Of a stretch of DNA of 52,320 bases, positions 8,020-16,671 are shown one piece after another. The first letter of the stretch is position 1. Each line of letters begins with the position of its first letter. The notes under the pieces are model-generated. The model ran no database searches. It saw only the letters and a program-made list of their open reading frames with translations, and had not been told where the DNA came from. Both the position numbers and the translations under genes were made by a program. Source of the DNA: an uncultured Slackia sp. (lineage in GTDB: Bacteria; Actinomycetota; Coriobacteriia; Coriobacteriales; Eggerthellaceae); assembly GCA_934661005.1 (NCBI GenBank), contig CAKUIK010000013.1, positions 1 through 52,320 on the forward strand. The letters run 5' to 3'.

Positions 8020-9339
8020 CTATTCGGCGGCGTTTTCAACCGTCGAATTCGTTTTTCTTACATCCACCTCGTCAAAAGTTGCCGCGACCTCGCGGTCGAG
8101 CTTGCGAAGCGACGGCAAAAGACCAATTGCCAAGCCGCCCACCGTAACCACCACGCCTGAAATCACGAACCACATGGCAACACCGGTAAATTCAGCGCAG
8201 GTGCCCGCAAGACCTAAACCGATAGGCGAAGAAAGCGCCGTCACCGTGCTGAACAAGCCCATGACGCGGCCGAGCTTTTCAGGCGGAACGCGCTTCTGCA
8301 CCACAGCGAGAAGCGGGCCGTTGTACATCGACTCCACAACACCCGAGATTGCCGTGAGCACCGCGAACCAGAAGAACATACTCGGCGAGAGAAGACCCGT
8401 CGCAATAAGGATGACGCCCGAAAGCGTGCCCGACAACGCCACCACACGCAGCAGGCGCTTGCCGCCGCCCCATATGAACAGAATCGCAATGCCGACAAGC
8501 GAGAATGCGCCATACACACCCTCGATGAGCGAGGCCGCGTAGCCGTCGCCATGGAAATGGTCATAGGTCATAAGTGGGAAGAGCGAGTTGATGCCCGTGT
8601 ACATAGCCATGATCGCCATGACGATGCCGCACAAAATGAGCAGGCCCCCATCGGCGCTCAGCGTCGCAAAGCCAGCCTTCAAGCTCGCGATGGGATGGCG
8701 CGCCTCGTCGGAATCGTCGTGGAAATCGGGGATCTTCGCGAACGTAAGCGCCAAGCACGCAATGGCGCAACCGGCGGCGTTCAGGAACAGAACCATTTGG
8801 AAGCCCACCACGGTATACAAGAAAATACCGAGAACGGGGCCAACCACAAGTGCCATAGACCACAGGCTCTGGTTCATGGTATTCACGCGCACCACGTGCT
8901 TTTTCGGCACGAGCAGCGGCATCGTGGATTCCATAGCAGGCATGTGGAATGCCTGGCCCACGCTACGCAACGCTCCCATGATAAGCACGAGCGGCACCGA
9001 CACATGACCCATAGCAATAATCATTCCCATGATCAAAGCCATAGTGCCCACGAAAGCGTCGGCGGCGATAAGCACGTACTTGCGGTTAAAGCGGTCGGCT
9101 ACCACACCGCCGAGCGGCGCAAGCAAGCCCTGCGGCAGCATGGAGCACAGCGAGGCGAGCGCCAGCATGAGCGCTGAATCGGTGGTTTCGGTCACGAACC
9201 ACACGCCCGCATAAATAGACGAATATGCGGTAAGAATACTCGCCGCCTGGCCAAGCCAAATAATGACGACCGTCTGAAGCCAGTTTTTCGGCAAGGGCGG
9301 ACGGTCGAATTCCTTCACTTCGATTTGCTGTTCAGACAT
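8020..9339 (-). CDS. MFS transporter, drug-exporter-like (MFS_3/DHA3 group)
   Basis: 439 residues with twelve predicted membrane helices. The conserved MFS loop after helix 2 reads GGVVADRFNRKYVLIAADA, and helix 5 has the VGPVLG motif seen in antiporters. The start resembles enterobactin/macrolide exporters of the MFS_3 group. It probably exports small hydrophobic compounds by proton antiport. The ATG has GGGAGCAATATCT before it, and the upstream region carries a promoter with a dyad between -35 and -10, which suggests ligand-controlled expression. The substrate is unknown. Confidence 0.85.
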   Translation of the reverse strand: MSEQQIEVKEFDRPPLPKNWLQTVVIIWLGQAASILTAYSSIYAGVWFVTETTDSALMLALASLCSMLPQGLLAPLGGVVADRFNRKYVLIAADAFVGTMALIMGMIIAMGHVSVPLVLIMGALRSVGQAFHMPAMESTMPLLVPKKHVVRVNTMNQSLWSMALVVGPVLGIFLYTVVGFQMVLFLNAAGCAIACLALTFAKIPDFHDDSDEARHPIASLKAGFATLSADGGLLILCGIVMAIMAMYTGINSLFPLMTYDHFHGDGYAASLIEGVYGAFSLVGIAILFIWGGGKRLLRVVALSGTLSGVILIATGLLSPSMFFWFAVLTAISGVVESMYNGPLLAVVQKRVPPEKLGRVMGLFSTVTALSSPIGLGLAGTCAEFTGVAMWFVISGVVVTVGGLAIGLLPSLRKLDREVAATFDEVDVRKTNSTVENAAE

Positions 9340-9394
9340 AGATATTGCTCCCTTTACGGCGCGCCCTGCGCACCTTCATCTTTATGCAGGAGAT

Positions 9395-9425
9395 ACCCTA
9401 AACTATCCCACTATGGGAGAGTCAA
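9395..9425 (-). promoter_or_regulatory. Promoter of the MFS gene with dyad in the spacer
   Basis: On the minus strand TTGACT (9425-9420) is followed by TAGGGT (9400-9395) at 19-base spacing, or TTTAGG (9402-9397) at 17. The spacer holds the dyad TCCCA-CTA-TGGGA (9406-9418). A long spacer with a central dyad is the arrangement of MerR-family-controlled drug exporter promoters. No MerR gene is in the window, so this is an inference. Confidence 0.45.
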
Positions 9426-9490
9426 CGCCTTTCGCGGAATTTTCGCACCGTTGCCCGGCTGCTATATATAAGCCCCACAAAGTCGTTTTT

Positions 9491-11242
9491 CTATTTCGCC
9501 GCAGGGATATCAATCACGAAACGCGTAACGCCGCTTTCGCTCGTCGCATCAATCGTGCCGTTATGCGCCGCAACGATTTCCCGCGCAATCGCCAAGCCAA
9601 GGCCCGCCCCGCCTTGACGCGTGGCGCGCGCGTCATCTTCTCGATAGAACTTCTCAAAAATGCGCTTGAGGTGCTCGGGGCTGATTTCACGACCCTGATT
9701 CGCCACCTCGATGCGAAATGCGCCGTCGGGCTTAGCGTGAGCATCGACCGTAATGACCGAATCGGAATCGGCGTATGCCACAGCGTTTTTAATCACGTTG
9801 GAAAGCACGCGGGCCATCTTCGTGGCATCGGCAAATACGGCGTCGCCTTCGGCAGCATTCACTTCCAAATCAATGCCGCGCGATTCTGCCTCGGGGTAGA
9901 AGTCTTCCGCAACCTGGTAGCAGAACAACGCCAAATCAAAGCGTTCGCGCTCGATGGAGATGGCGCCAAGGTTGTAGCGCGTAATCTCGAAAAACTCGTC
10001 GAGCATGGCGTCGAGCCGATAGGCTTTCGAAAGCGCCACGTGCGCATAGCGCTGACGCTGCTCAACGGGCATATCGGGAGCTTCCTCGAGCAGCGTGAGA
10101 TAGCCGGTAATAGACGTGAGCGGCGTTTTGGTGTCATGGGCCAAATAGGCGACAAGCTCATTTTTTCGGCGCTCAGCGGCAACGGCCGCACGCTGTTCGG
10201 CGTCGTTTTTGCGCTTAATGTCGTTGATCGATTCTTCGGCAAGCGACAGCTCGCTTGGAAGCTTGAGCGACGCGCCCTTGTCTACGAGCACGGCTCGCAA
10301 CGAAACGAAGAGGTCATCGAAGTAACGCAGGCTTTTCCGAATGGCGAACGCCATAATCACAAGAATACCCGACAAGAACAGCGTGATTGCCACCGGGTAT
10401 TTCAAGGCGCGAATATTGTTGTAGGGCGACAAATCGCGCTGCATCTGCTGGCCGCCCGCATATGTCACGGTTTCGACACCCGAACCGGCATCGTAGTCAT
10501 ACCGCACAACCACCTGGGAAAAGTCAGAATCGAGCGCAGTTGCCGCCTCGTCATAGAACGAATCGACCTGCTCGGGCTTGTTATCCCAATCTTTCGTGGC
10601 CGACCACAGCGCATCGTACACGTTGGCCGCCTGGCCCAAATTGCGCGAATCGACGGCGGAAATAACGACCTGCTTCGCCGCTTGGGATGCAAAGGGCGCA
10701 CCCACGAACGACAAGCTATCACCCTGCACCAAGCCCTGGGAGATAGCGGCCGCATATTCCCCGGCGTCGGCCGGCTGCGAGGAGATGGTATAGACGGTTT
10801 CGGGATTGGCGCCTTCTGTTTGGACGTTCTTGGCGTTTGCGGCGCTTTGCGCCAAACCCCAACCCGCATCAGGAACGGCGGTATCGATAAGCTCGCGCAA
10901 ATATTTGCGCACCACATCGGCCTTAAGCTCGTTTTCCTTCTGCACAAACCAATCGTCGTCTTGCACGCCCGCAACGTCGGCCGATACGTACTGCCAAGGC
11001 GAAGACACCTTCGCCACGGCTTCGCCCACCTGAGGCAAAACCACAATATCAATTGCCATAGCGATTGAGAAAAAGACCGCCGAGTACACCACCGTTGCAG
11101 CAAACGTATTGCGCACGATGCGCTTCACCAGAATGCGCGTTTGTTCGGTCACATGCGTTTTGGGCGATTCGCGCCTCTCCTGCGCCGCGCGTTTGCGTGC
11201 GGCCTTGCCGAAGCGGGATTCGTTTTCTGAATCGCGGCCCAT
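9491..11242 (-). CDS. VanS-like sensor histidine kinase
   Basis: 583 residues. Two membrane helices (about 45-70 and 285-305) bracket a roughly 210-residue outer domain. A HAMP-like and coiled segment follows, then the phospho-acceptor region AYLAHDTKTPLTSITGYLTL with the histidine in AHD, and a full HATPase with VLSNVIKNAVAYA (N box), FEKFYRED and GGAGLGLAIAREI (G box). The DHp region is strikingly like VanS kinases (TGYLTLLEEAPDMP, FFEITRYNL). It pairs with the response regulator whose stop lies 3 bases upstream of this ATG, with only a weak ribosome site, so translational coupling is likely. No vanHAX genes are in the window; the outer domain is much larger than in VanS, so the signal may be different. 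Confidence 0.87.
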   Translation of the reverse strand: MGRDSENESRFGKAARKRAAQERRESPKTHVTEQTRILVKRIVRNTFAATVVYSAVFFSIAMAIDIVVLPQVGEAVAKVSSPWQYVSADVAGVQDDDWFVQKENELKADVVRKYLRELIDTAVPDAGWGLAQSAANAKNVQTEGANPETVYTISSQPADAGEYAAAISQGLVQGDSLSFVGAPFASQAAKQVVISAVDSRNLGQAANVYDALWSATKDWDNKPEQVDSFYDEAATALDSDFSQVVVRYDYDAGSGVETVTYAGGQQMQRDLSPYNNIRALKYPVAITLFLSGILVIMAFAIRKSLRYFDDLFVSLRAVLVDKGASLKLPSELSLAEESINDIKRKNDAEQRAAVAAERRKNELVAYLAHDTKTPLTSITGYLTLLEEAPDMPVEQRQRYAHVALSKAYRLDAMLDEFFEITRYNLGAISIERERFDLALFCYQVAEDFYPEAESRGIDLEVNAAEGDAVFADATKMARVLSNVIKNAVAYADSDSVITVDAHAKPDGAFRIEVANQGREISPEHLKRIFEKFYREDDARATRQGGAGLGLAIAREIVAAHNGTIDATSESGVTRFVIDIPAAK

Positions 11243-11245
11243 AGG

Positions 11246-11965
11246 CTAACCACGACGCTTCTCGGGAATGCGGTAGCCAACGCCCCACACGGTTTCGATG
11301 AGTTCTTCAGAGGAATCGACCTCGGCAAGCTTCTTACGCAAGCGGCGAATATAGACCATGACCGCGTTATGGGAAGAAGAGGTGTATTCCTCGTCCCACA
11401 CGTTTTCGAACAGCGTTTTCGAAGAAACCGGCGCTCCGCCGGCGCGCAAAAGTTCGACCAAGCAATCAAATTCCTTCGGTGTAAGCGAAAGCTCGCAGCC
11501 ATGCAAAGCCGCCGTGTGGTTCGTCTCGTCGAGCTCGATGCCGTTCGCCGAAAGCACGTCGGTCGCTGCGGGTGCCACAGCGCGCCCGCGAAGGCGTGCC
11601 TTAAGGCGCGCCACCAGCTCGCGAGCCTTAAACGGCTTCGTCACATAATCGTCAGCACCCAAAGTAAAACCGAGCACCTTGTCAAACTCCTCGGTTTTAG
11701 CCGAGAGGAACACGATAGGCATATCGACGTTCGAACCCGCCGCACCGCCGCGAATTTGGCGGCACACCTCGAAGCCGTCCGTGCCGGGCATCATGATGTC
11801 GAGTATGGCCAAGTCAAATGCCTGCGCACCCAACAACGTAAGAGCGGCATCGCCCGAGTGGCAACACGTAACCGCAAAGCCCTCGCGCTCAAGAACGTGC
11901 TTCAGAAGCTCGGCGACTTCGACCTCGTCGTCGCATACTAATATGTTCGCTTGGTTCGTTTCCAT
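11246..11965 (-). CDS. VanR-like OmpR-family response regulator
   Basis: 239 residues: a receiver domain (ILVCDDEVEVAELL, phosphorylated Asp in LAILDIMMPGTDGFE, Lys in FLSAKTEEF) and a C-terminal winged helix (ELSLTPKEFDCLVELL, NAVMVYIRRLRKKLAEV). It should be phosphorylated by the kinase encoded 3 bases downstream and activate or repress envelope genes. The start is uncertain: ATG 11965 puts the receiver at the usual distance and has AGGA about 8 bases before it, while ATG 11992, nine codons further up, has a stronger AGGGGG. Confidence 0.87.
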   Translation of the reverse strand: METNQANILVCDDEVEVAELLKHVLEREGFAVTCCHSGDAALTLLGAQAFDLAILDIMMPGTDGFEVCRQIRGGAAGSNVDMPIVFLSAKTEEFDKVLGFTLGADDYVTKPFKARELVARLKARLRGRAVAPAATDVLSANGIELDETNHTAALHGCELSLTPKEFDCLVELLRAGGAPVSSKTLFENVWDEEYTSSSHNAVMVYIRRLRKKLAEVDSSEELIETVWGVGYRIPEKRRG

Positions 11966-12302
11966 GGGCGAAATCCTATCATGAGCGTTCATGGGGCTTG
12001 CGCACCCCCTGCTATTTTAAGGTTTTGTTCAGAATTATTCAGCCTTTTATCAGGTGCCCTTATGGGATTTTCAACGCAAGGCACCCTTATTATAGAAGCC
12101 GTCGAAGCGGCAAGCATCCACCCTTCCATCGCGCATGTGCCGTTCGACTCGTGCATAGCACGATTGATAAACGGCCGGCATTCCCGTTCCCTTCCCTTTG
12201 GAGCCGGCCGTGAGCTTGAAAACTCGGCGCTCGAGCACTCACCCTTCCAGCTACGAGCGCGTCCTTCGGGGCTTTCCTCCCTCCCGGCCCCGGAGTCCCT
12301 TC

Positions 12303-12331
12303 CCGAAAGGTCGCCGCTGGCGACCTTTCGG
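12303..12331. repeat. Perfect 13-bp inverted repeat
   Basis: CCGAAAGGTCGCC (12303-12315), loop GCT, GGCGACCTTTCGG (12319-12331). There is no T run on either side. Its words (GCGACC, AAGGTCGCC) recur in the loop of the hairpin element at about 20050-20085. Function unknown. Confidence 0.6.
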
Positions 12332-12414
12332 CGTTAAATGGGGCAAAGCATCGAGGCGCCCTCGACAACACGGACCCTTCGATCGCGCCCAGCACGGCTC
12401 ATCTTGCATGAGAC

Positions 12415-12445
12415 AAAAAAACGGGAAGGGCATCTGCCCTTCCCG
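12415..12445 (-). terminator. Rho-independent terminator of the reductase gene
   Basis: CGGGAAGGGCA (12422-12432), loop TC, TGCCCTTCCCG (12435-12445), followed on the minus strand by TTTTTT (12420-12415). It lies 57 bases past the stop of the gene ending at 12503: a textbook terminator. Confidence 0.85.
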
Positions 12446-12502
12446 CTCGAACGCCGCCTGCCATTGGGAGGGCGCAGGCAGCCGATTCGACTTTTTCGCT
12501 TC

Positions 12503-14800
12503 TTAACAGGCGCGAGCAACGAGGTTCGCCGTCGCAATCGCCGCCTGAATATCCCACGGATCGGCGCAATCGCCCACGCTCTTCACGTCAAATTCGCCCG
12601 ACAGCTCATCAGCGAGCGATGTATTCGGCACCATGTCAGCAGCATCGATTACCGCATCCGCCTTAATGGTCAACTGGACGCCAGCGACATTCGTGACCTT
12701 CACTTCTCCATCGCCGATTTCATCGAGCGTGCTCATGGAAAGCACACGACCGCCAGCGGCATAAAACGCCGGGCGCGTAAAGCCCAATAAGCTTGCAGAT
12801 TGACCCTTTCCGAGCGCCTCTTCAGGTTCATTCGAGACCACGGTCACGTTCTTGCCGTGCGCCAGCAAATACATCGCGGTGTCATACGCCTGCACGTTGA
12901 AGCCGCATACCACCACATCGTCACCCGGCTCGTTCATAAGAAAATCCGTGACAGAAATTACGGGAGTCGCCTGCGTGCCCTGAAAGTCGAACCCTTGGCG
13001 CGCACCGCCTGCAGCGAGAATTACCACATCGGGTTTCTGCTCGCGCACGAACGCTGCATCAACCTCCTTGCCCGTAACGATTTCAACACCGGACGCATTG
13101 AGCTGGCCGATAAACCAATCTTTCAACTGACCAAGGTGTTCGTGCTTGCCCTTCACCGATTCGGCAAAGTCAAGCAAACCGCCCATTGCGCTTTTCTCGT
13201 ACATCGCCACACTGTAGCCGCGTTCGGCGCACACGCGCGCGGCTTCCATGCCAGCGGGGCCGCCGCCAATAACCATAACGTTTTTGGAGCCGTCGCCAGC
13301 AGGCACCTCATAGCCTTCAGGCATCTCCTCGGTGAAGGCTCGCGCCTTGCAGGCATTCACGCGACAGCCCTCCGTCGTGCCCATATGGTTGCCGAAGTCG
13401 GCCGCGCAATGCAGGCAACGGCAGCAAGGGCGAATCTCGTCGAGACGATTCTCGAAGAACTTATGCACGTATTCGTTATCGGCGTTTGCCACAGGTCGAT
13501 TAATGCACAGGAAGTCAATGCGGCCGTCCGCAAGCGCAGCTTCGAAATAATCAGGAGCCTGAGCCGGGTCCATATAGGTCGCCGCTCCTACGGGAATAGA
13601 AACCGCTTGCTTGATAATCTCGGTGGCTCCAAGCATCAAGCCCAGACCCGAGTGGTTGCCGTCCAAATGTCCGCCAAAGTGCTTATTGAAGTCGAAAAAC
13701 GTGCCGAAGCCGTTCGCGCCTGCAACGCCAACGCCCGAAAAGTAGCCATCACCCATGAACTGCGCATTATGGTTGCCCATAACGCCCAGGATAAAATGCA
13801 GGCTGTCGGCGCCAGCCGCTTCAATGCATTTCGCAAGCTCAGCAGATTCCTCAACCGACGAAATCAGCTCATCTTGGCCAAGGTCGGTATCGTTTTCCTC
13901 AACGCCGTTCATGCGAACCTGCACGGGGAAATCTTCGCCGCACGCAGTTTTAATCGCCGAGATCAAATCGCCAATGAAACGCGTACGACTCTCAAACGTC
14001 GCCGGGCCATACGGATCGCCGGCTGGACGATCGTTGCGGAAACGGGAAAGGAACCAGCCTGGCACGTTGTTGCCCGCCGCATTGATTTCAATGCCGTCAA
14101 AGCCAATCGATTGCAACTTCTGAGCGGAATTCGCCACGTCTTCGGCGAACATTGCGATATCGTCGAGCGACATCTCACTCGCCATGTACTGCGTGCCCGT
14201 CTCGGGAGTGTTCGACCATTTGTTCTCAAGGCCAGGCGTACCCCACTTCATTTGAATGAATGCGGGGACATCGTGGGAATGAATCTCTGCGCAGATCGCC
14301 TTAAGCGGGCTGTCTTCAATAGTCAAACGCGTATCGGGCCCCATGGCCGAAACGGTGTATTCGGTATCGATCTTGTCGAAGAACGCGTAGCTTCCCTCGA
14401 CGAAGACCGCGCCCACGCCGCCTTTGGCGATATTGCCGAAATAGCCGACAGCTTGAACTTCATCGTTCGATACGCCCGACGTCGCGGCCGTCTTCACAAA
14501 ACGGTTCGCGATTTCGATTTTGCCGATATTAAAAGGCTTCGCGAACTCCGATTGCGACAAATCGCTAATCGAATTCGATACATCAATCTCTTCCTGCGGA
14601 TTAATTTGCGCGTACGCAGATTGCCCAGACCACTCGCCCAGAGACCCTCCCGAAGCAGAAGAACCCGTTTTCTCTACCGTGGTTTTCGCCGGCGCGCAAC
14701 CCGCGAGCATTCCACTTCCGAGCATCCCCGCACCAAGCGCCGCCAAGCCTGCGCCTTCCAAGAAATTGCGGCGACTGATTCCTTCTTTGATCCCAGCCAT
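12503..14800 (-). CDS. Tat-exported lipoprotein flavoreductase, old yellow enzyme / 2,4-dienoyl-CoA reductase type
   Basis: 765 residues. The start has a twin-arginine signal, SRRNFLEGAG, ending in a lipobox LAGC (C35), so the enzyme is exported folded and lipid-anchored outside. Next comes an FMN TIM barrel (about 80-440), then an Fe-S cysteine cluster at about 455-485 (RPCCRCLHC ... EGCRVNAC), then an FAD/NAD(P) domain beginning VMVIGGGPAGMEAA (about 503). Relatives are FadH and BaiCD/BaiH, which reduce enoyl substrates. The usual substrate/proton-donor loop (H-x-A-H/N-G-Y-L) is replaced by EINAAGNNVPGWFLS, so the canonical His and Tyr are missing and the chemistry may differ. ATG 14800 is chosen for its AAGGGGGAGCA site. 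It diverges from a membrane LuxR regulator, a layout typical for inducible reductases of this group. The substrate is unknown. Confidence 0.87.
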   Translation of the reverse strand: MAGIKEGISRRNFLEGAGLAALGAGMLGSGMLAGCAPAKTTVEKTGSSASGGSLGEWSGQSAYAQINPQEEIDVSNSISDLSQSEFAKPFNIGKIEIANRFVKTAATSGVSNDEVQAVGYFGNIAKGGVGAVFVEGSYAFFDKIDTEYTVSAMGPDTRLTIEDSPLKAICAEIHSHDVPAFIQMKWGTPGLENKWSNTPETGTQYMASEMSLDDIAMFAEDVANSAQKLQSIGFDGIEINAAGNNVPGWFLSRFRNDRPAGDPYGPATFESRTRFIGDLISAIKTACGEDFPVQVRMNGVEENDTDLGQDELISSVEESAELAKCIEAAGADSLHFILGVMGNHNAQFMGDGYFSGVGVAGANGFGTFFDFNKHFGGHLDGNHSGLGLMLGATEIIKQAVSIPVGAATYMDPAQAPDYFEAALADGRIDFLCINRPVANADNEYVHKFFENRLDEIRPCCRCLHCAADFGNHMGTTEGCRVNACKARAFTEEMPEGYEVPAGDGSKNVMVIGGGPAGMEAARVCAERGYSVAMYEKSAMGGLLDFAESVKGKHEHLGQLKDWFIGQLNASGVEIVTGKEVDAAFVREQKPDVVILAAGGARQGFDFQGTQATPVISVTDFLMNEPGDDVVVCGFNVQAYDTAMYLLAHGKNVTVVSNEPEEALGKGQSASLLGFTRPAFYAAGGRVLSMSTLDEIGDGEVKVTNVAGVQLTIKADAVIDAADMVPNTSLADELSGEFDVKSVGDCADPWDIQAAIATANLVARAC

Positions 14801-14992
14801 TGCTCCCCCTTCGCTAGCATCGCCAACACGATGCACATCGTTTTCGCCTTACGGCCCGACAGGGAAAATGTAATTGGCTCGCGGCAAGAATCCGTCATCC
14901 CCCAGGGGCAAATCAGCCAGCATCGACGGAAATCCTCCTTCTGGTACGATGCCTCGTGACCTGCATTTTCAAATCAATGCGTTTTGCTGCGG

Positions 14993-15006
14993 TATAATTT
15001 CGCTTC
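14993..15006 (+). promoter_or_regulatory. Promoter giving a probable leaderless mRNA
   Basis: A perfect TATAAT at 14993-14998 ends 8 bases before the ATG at 15007, so transcription should begin at or next to the start codon. No ribosome binding site fits between them. The -35 region is weak (CAAATC at 14970-14975 with 17-base spacing), and a small dyad GCATT ... AATGC (14964-14980) overlaps it, which suggests an activator or autoregulation. Confidence 0.55.
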
Positions 15007-16470
15007 ATGGGAGGAACGCGAACACACATTCGAATCGCATGCTCGGTAATAGGACCGAGCTGTATCGTTGCATTCATTCTTCTTTCTCTTGCAAGCCGCG
15101 CTTTCTTCGCCGATTTCAATTTGGCATTTGGCATGCAGCTCCCCCTTACGCTTTCGGGCGATTTGGGGTGCCTCATCGCGATAATTGGCGCACTCGCATG
15201 CCGAACCCGCATAAGGCGCGAAGCAGTCGGCTATTTGTTTACGCTTTCAGCAACAGGCGCATGCATCGCGGCGCTCGCTAAAATTGGACTCTTCGGAATC
15301 AACCCCTCCGTCGCCCTCGTCGGAGGCGACGCACTTTCGGCATTCTTCGCGACAAGTTGCATGCTACTTTGGTGGAATCTCATCTTGGAAGAGCAATTCG
15401 GCAGCATCGAACGCCATATTGCCGCCGTCGGATTCATCTCACCCGCGCTCTATGTTCTTATTGCCTTGTTGCCCAACCCCGTATCGGGCATATACGCCGC
15501 CATTGTTCTTCCCTTTGCCTCGTGCGCATGCTTCGCACCGTTCCTTACGCGCAACGGAAACGAACCCGAAAACGAAACTCCGCACGAAGGCAAAGCCGCC
15601 ACGCCCATCCCGATAACCGTAAAACTTATTACCGTGCTCTCGTTCGTCGTCGTCAGCCTCCTCGTTGGACTTTTCCCAACGAGCCTTTTCTATGATGGTC
15701 CCGCCGTAGGTTCGCTCTGCTTACCCGGCTTACTCTGCGCGCTTTTATGCATGGCGCTTGCAGGCGCCGCCCTCATCATTACAAAACGAAGCAATCTCCC
15801 CCTTGGAGTACTGTATTTCACAGGCTTCTTCCTTGCCGTTATCGGTTTTCTTCTTTCGCCCTATCGCCCCCTTAACGGCACGCCTCTTGGCGCGTCGGAG
15901 GCCGGCCGATTGATCATCTGCGTTTTTGTGCTCTTCGTTGCGCTCAAAATTGGCGGCAAAACGCCCTCAGAATGTATGAGTGCCTCGTTGAAAATCGCGC
16001 TAATGGCGTGCTGCACCATGGTCGCCTGCGACATCGCTGTCGTGGCACTGCAGCTCACTCCGAATTTCGATTACTCCGATTTTGTGTTCCGCACGACCTT
16101 TTCGGCCGTTGGCATCGCCGCGCTTGCGGTACTCCTGCTTGGTCCCCTTCCCCGTTTTGAGGTCGCATTCGCCGCAAAACACGAGGTAGACAACCCCCGG
16201 GGAAATGACGCAACGCTCGCCGAGGGGCTCCGAAGCATCTCTGACCGGCGCAACGCGCTCATAGCTCAATTCGCCGAGGTACACGGCTTGACCACGCGTG
16301 AGACAGAAGTTCTTGCACTTATTGTCGCGGGACGCAATGTTCCCTATATCGAACGAGAACTCGTGCTCGCAAAGTCAACCGTGAAAACTCATGTCAAGCA
16401 TATTTATGCGAAATGTGGCGTCAGTTCGAAGCAAGATCTTATCGATTTAGTACAGGCCCTCGAAAAATAA
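15007..16470 (+). CDS. Membrane-anchored LuxR-family regulator, divergent to the flavoreductase
   Basis: 487 residues with about twelve membrane segments (residues 10-385) and a C-terminal LuxR helix-turn-helix containing GLTTRETEVLALIVAGRNVP and LAKSTVKTHVKHIYAKCG. It is the same architecture as the regulator at 3827 but clearly diverged in sequence. It lies head-to-head with the reductase gene, 206 bases apart, so it probably controls that gene in response to the reductase's substrate. The ATG has no Shine-Dalgarno sequence and follows the -10 box directly. No later in-frame start would leave the first membrane segment intact. Confidence 0.85.
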   Translation: MGGTRTHIRIACSVIGPSCIVAFILLSLASRAFFADFNLAFGMQLPLTLSGDLGCLIAIIGALACRTRIRREAVGYLFTLSATGACIAALAKIGLFGINPSVALVGGDALSAFFATSCMLLWWNLILEEQFGSIERHIAAVGFISPALYVLIALLPNPVSGIYAAIVLPFASCACFAPFLTRNGNEPENETPHEGKAATPIPITVKLITVLSFVVVSLLVGLFPTSLFYDGPAVGSLCLPGLLCALLCMALAGAALIITKRSNLPLGVLYFTGFFLAVIGFLLSPYRPLNGTPLGASEAGRLIICVFVLFVALKIGGKTPSECMSASLKIALMACCTMVACDIAVVALQLTPNFDYSDFVFRTTFSAVGIAALAVLLLGPLPRFEVAFAAKHEVDNPRGNDATLAEGLRSISDRRNALIAQFAEVHGLTTRETEVLALIVAGRNVPYIERELVLAKSTVKTHVKHIYAKCGVSSKQDLIDLVQALEK

Positions 16471-16626
16471 GAGGCAAAGAGGCTTACGGGGCAAGAGCAC
16501 GATCCGCCAATAAAACCGCCCAAGCACCTATAGAAGAGCGCCCGCATCGCTCTTCACCTTCGAACCATCGCATTCCGCTCACGTACGTTGGCCGTGTTAA
16601 CTTTTCAACAACAATTCGGTTTACGG

Positions 16627-16654
16627 TTGCTTTTACCCACCTAAGCGGTAGTAT
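16627..16654 (+). promoter_or_regulatory. Candidate promoter of the radical SAM gene
   Basis: TTGCTT (16627-16632), 16 bases, TAGTAT (16649-16654). This would start an mRNA near 16661 with a leader of about 147 bases that contains the two hairpins at 16672-16754. The boxes are only fair matches. Confidence 0.4.
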
Positions 16655-16671
16655 GCTCAAATGCAAACAGT

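Larger units (their letters stand above)
11993..12502. other. Intergenic region with a strong hairpin
   Basis: 510 bases with no convincing gene; the several overlapping frames are shadows of each other. It holds the promoter region of the VanRS-like pair, a perfect 13-bp hairpin at 12303-12331 and the terminator of the reductase gene at 12422-12445. Short GC-rich half-repeats around 12240-12300 may be a decayed copy of the hairpin elements at 19.8-20.1 kb, but I cannot show this. Confidence 0.5.

Noticed and set aside
9491..11992. A vancomycin resistance operon
   Set aside because: Only the two-component genes resemble vanRS; no vanH, vanA or vanX genes are present and the sensor domain is different.
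12240..12345. A further copy of the large hairpin elements
   Set aside because: Only short GC-rich half-matches were found; no long complementary arms could be aligned by eye.
12800..14959. A 719-residue plus-strand frame opposite the flavoreductase
   Set aside because: It is the antisense shadow of a clear reductase gene; composition (His/Arg-rich) and lack of ribosome site and family features argue against it.
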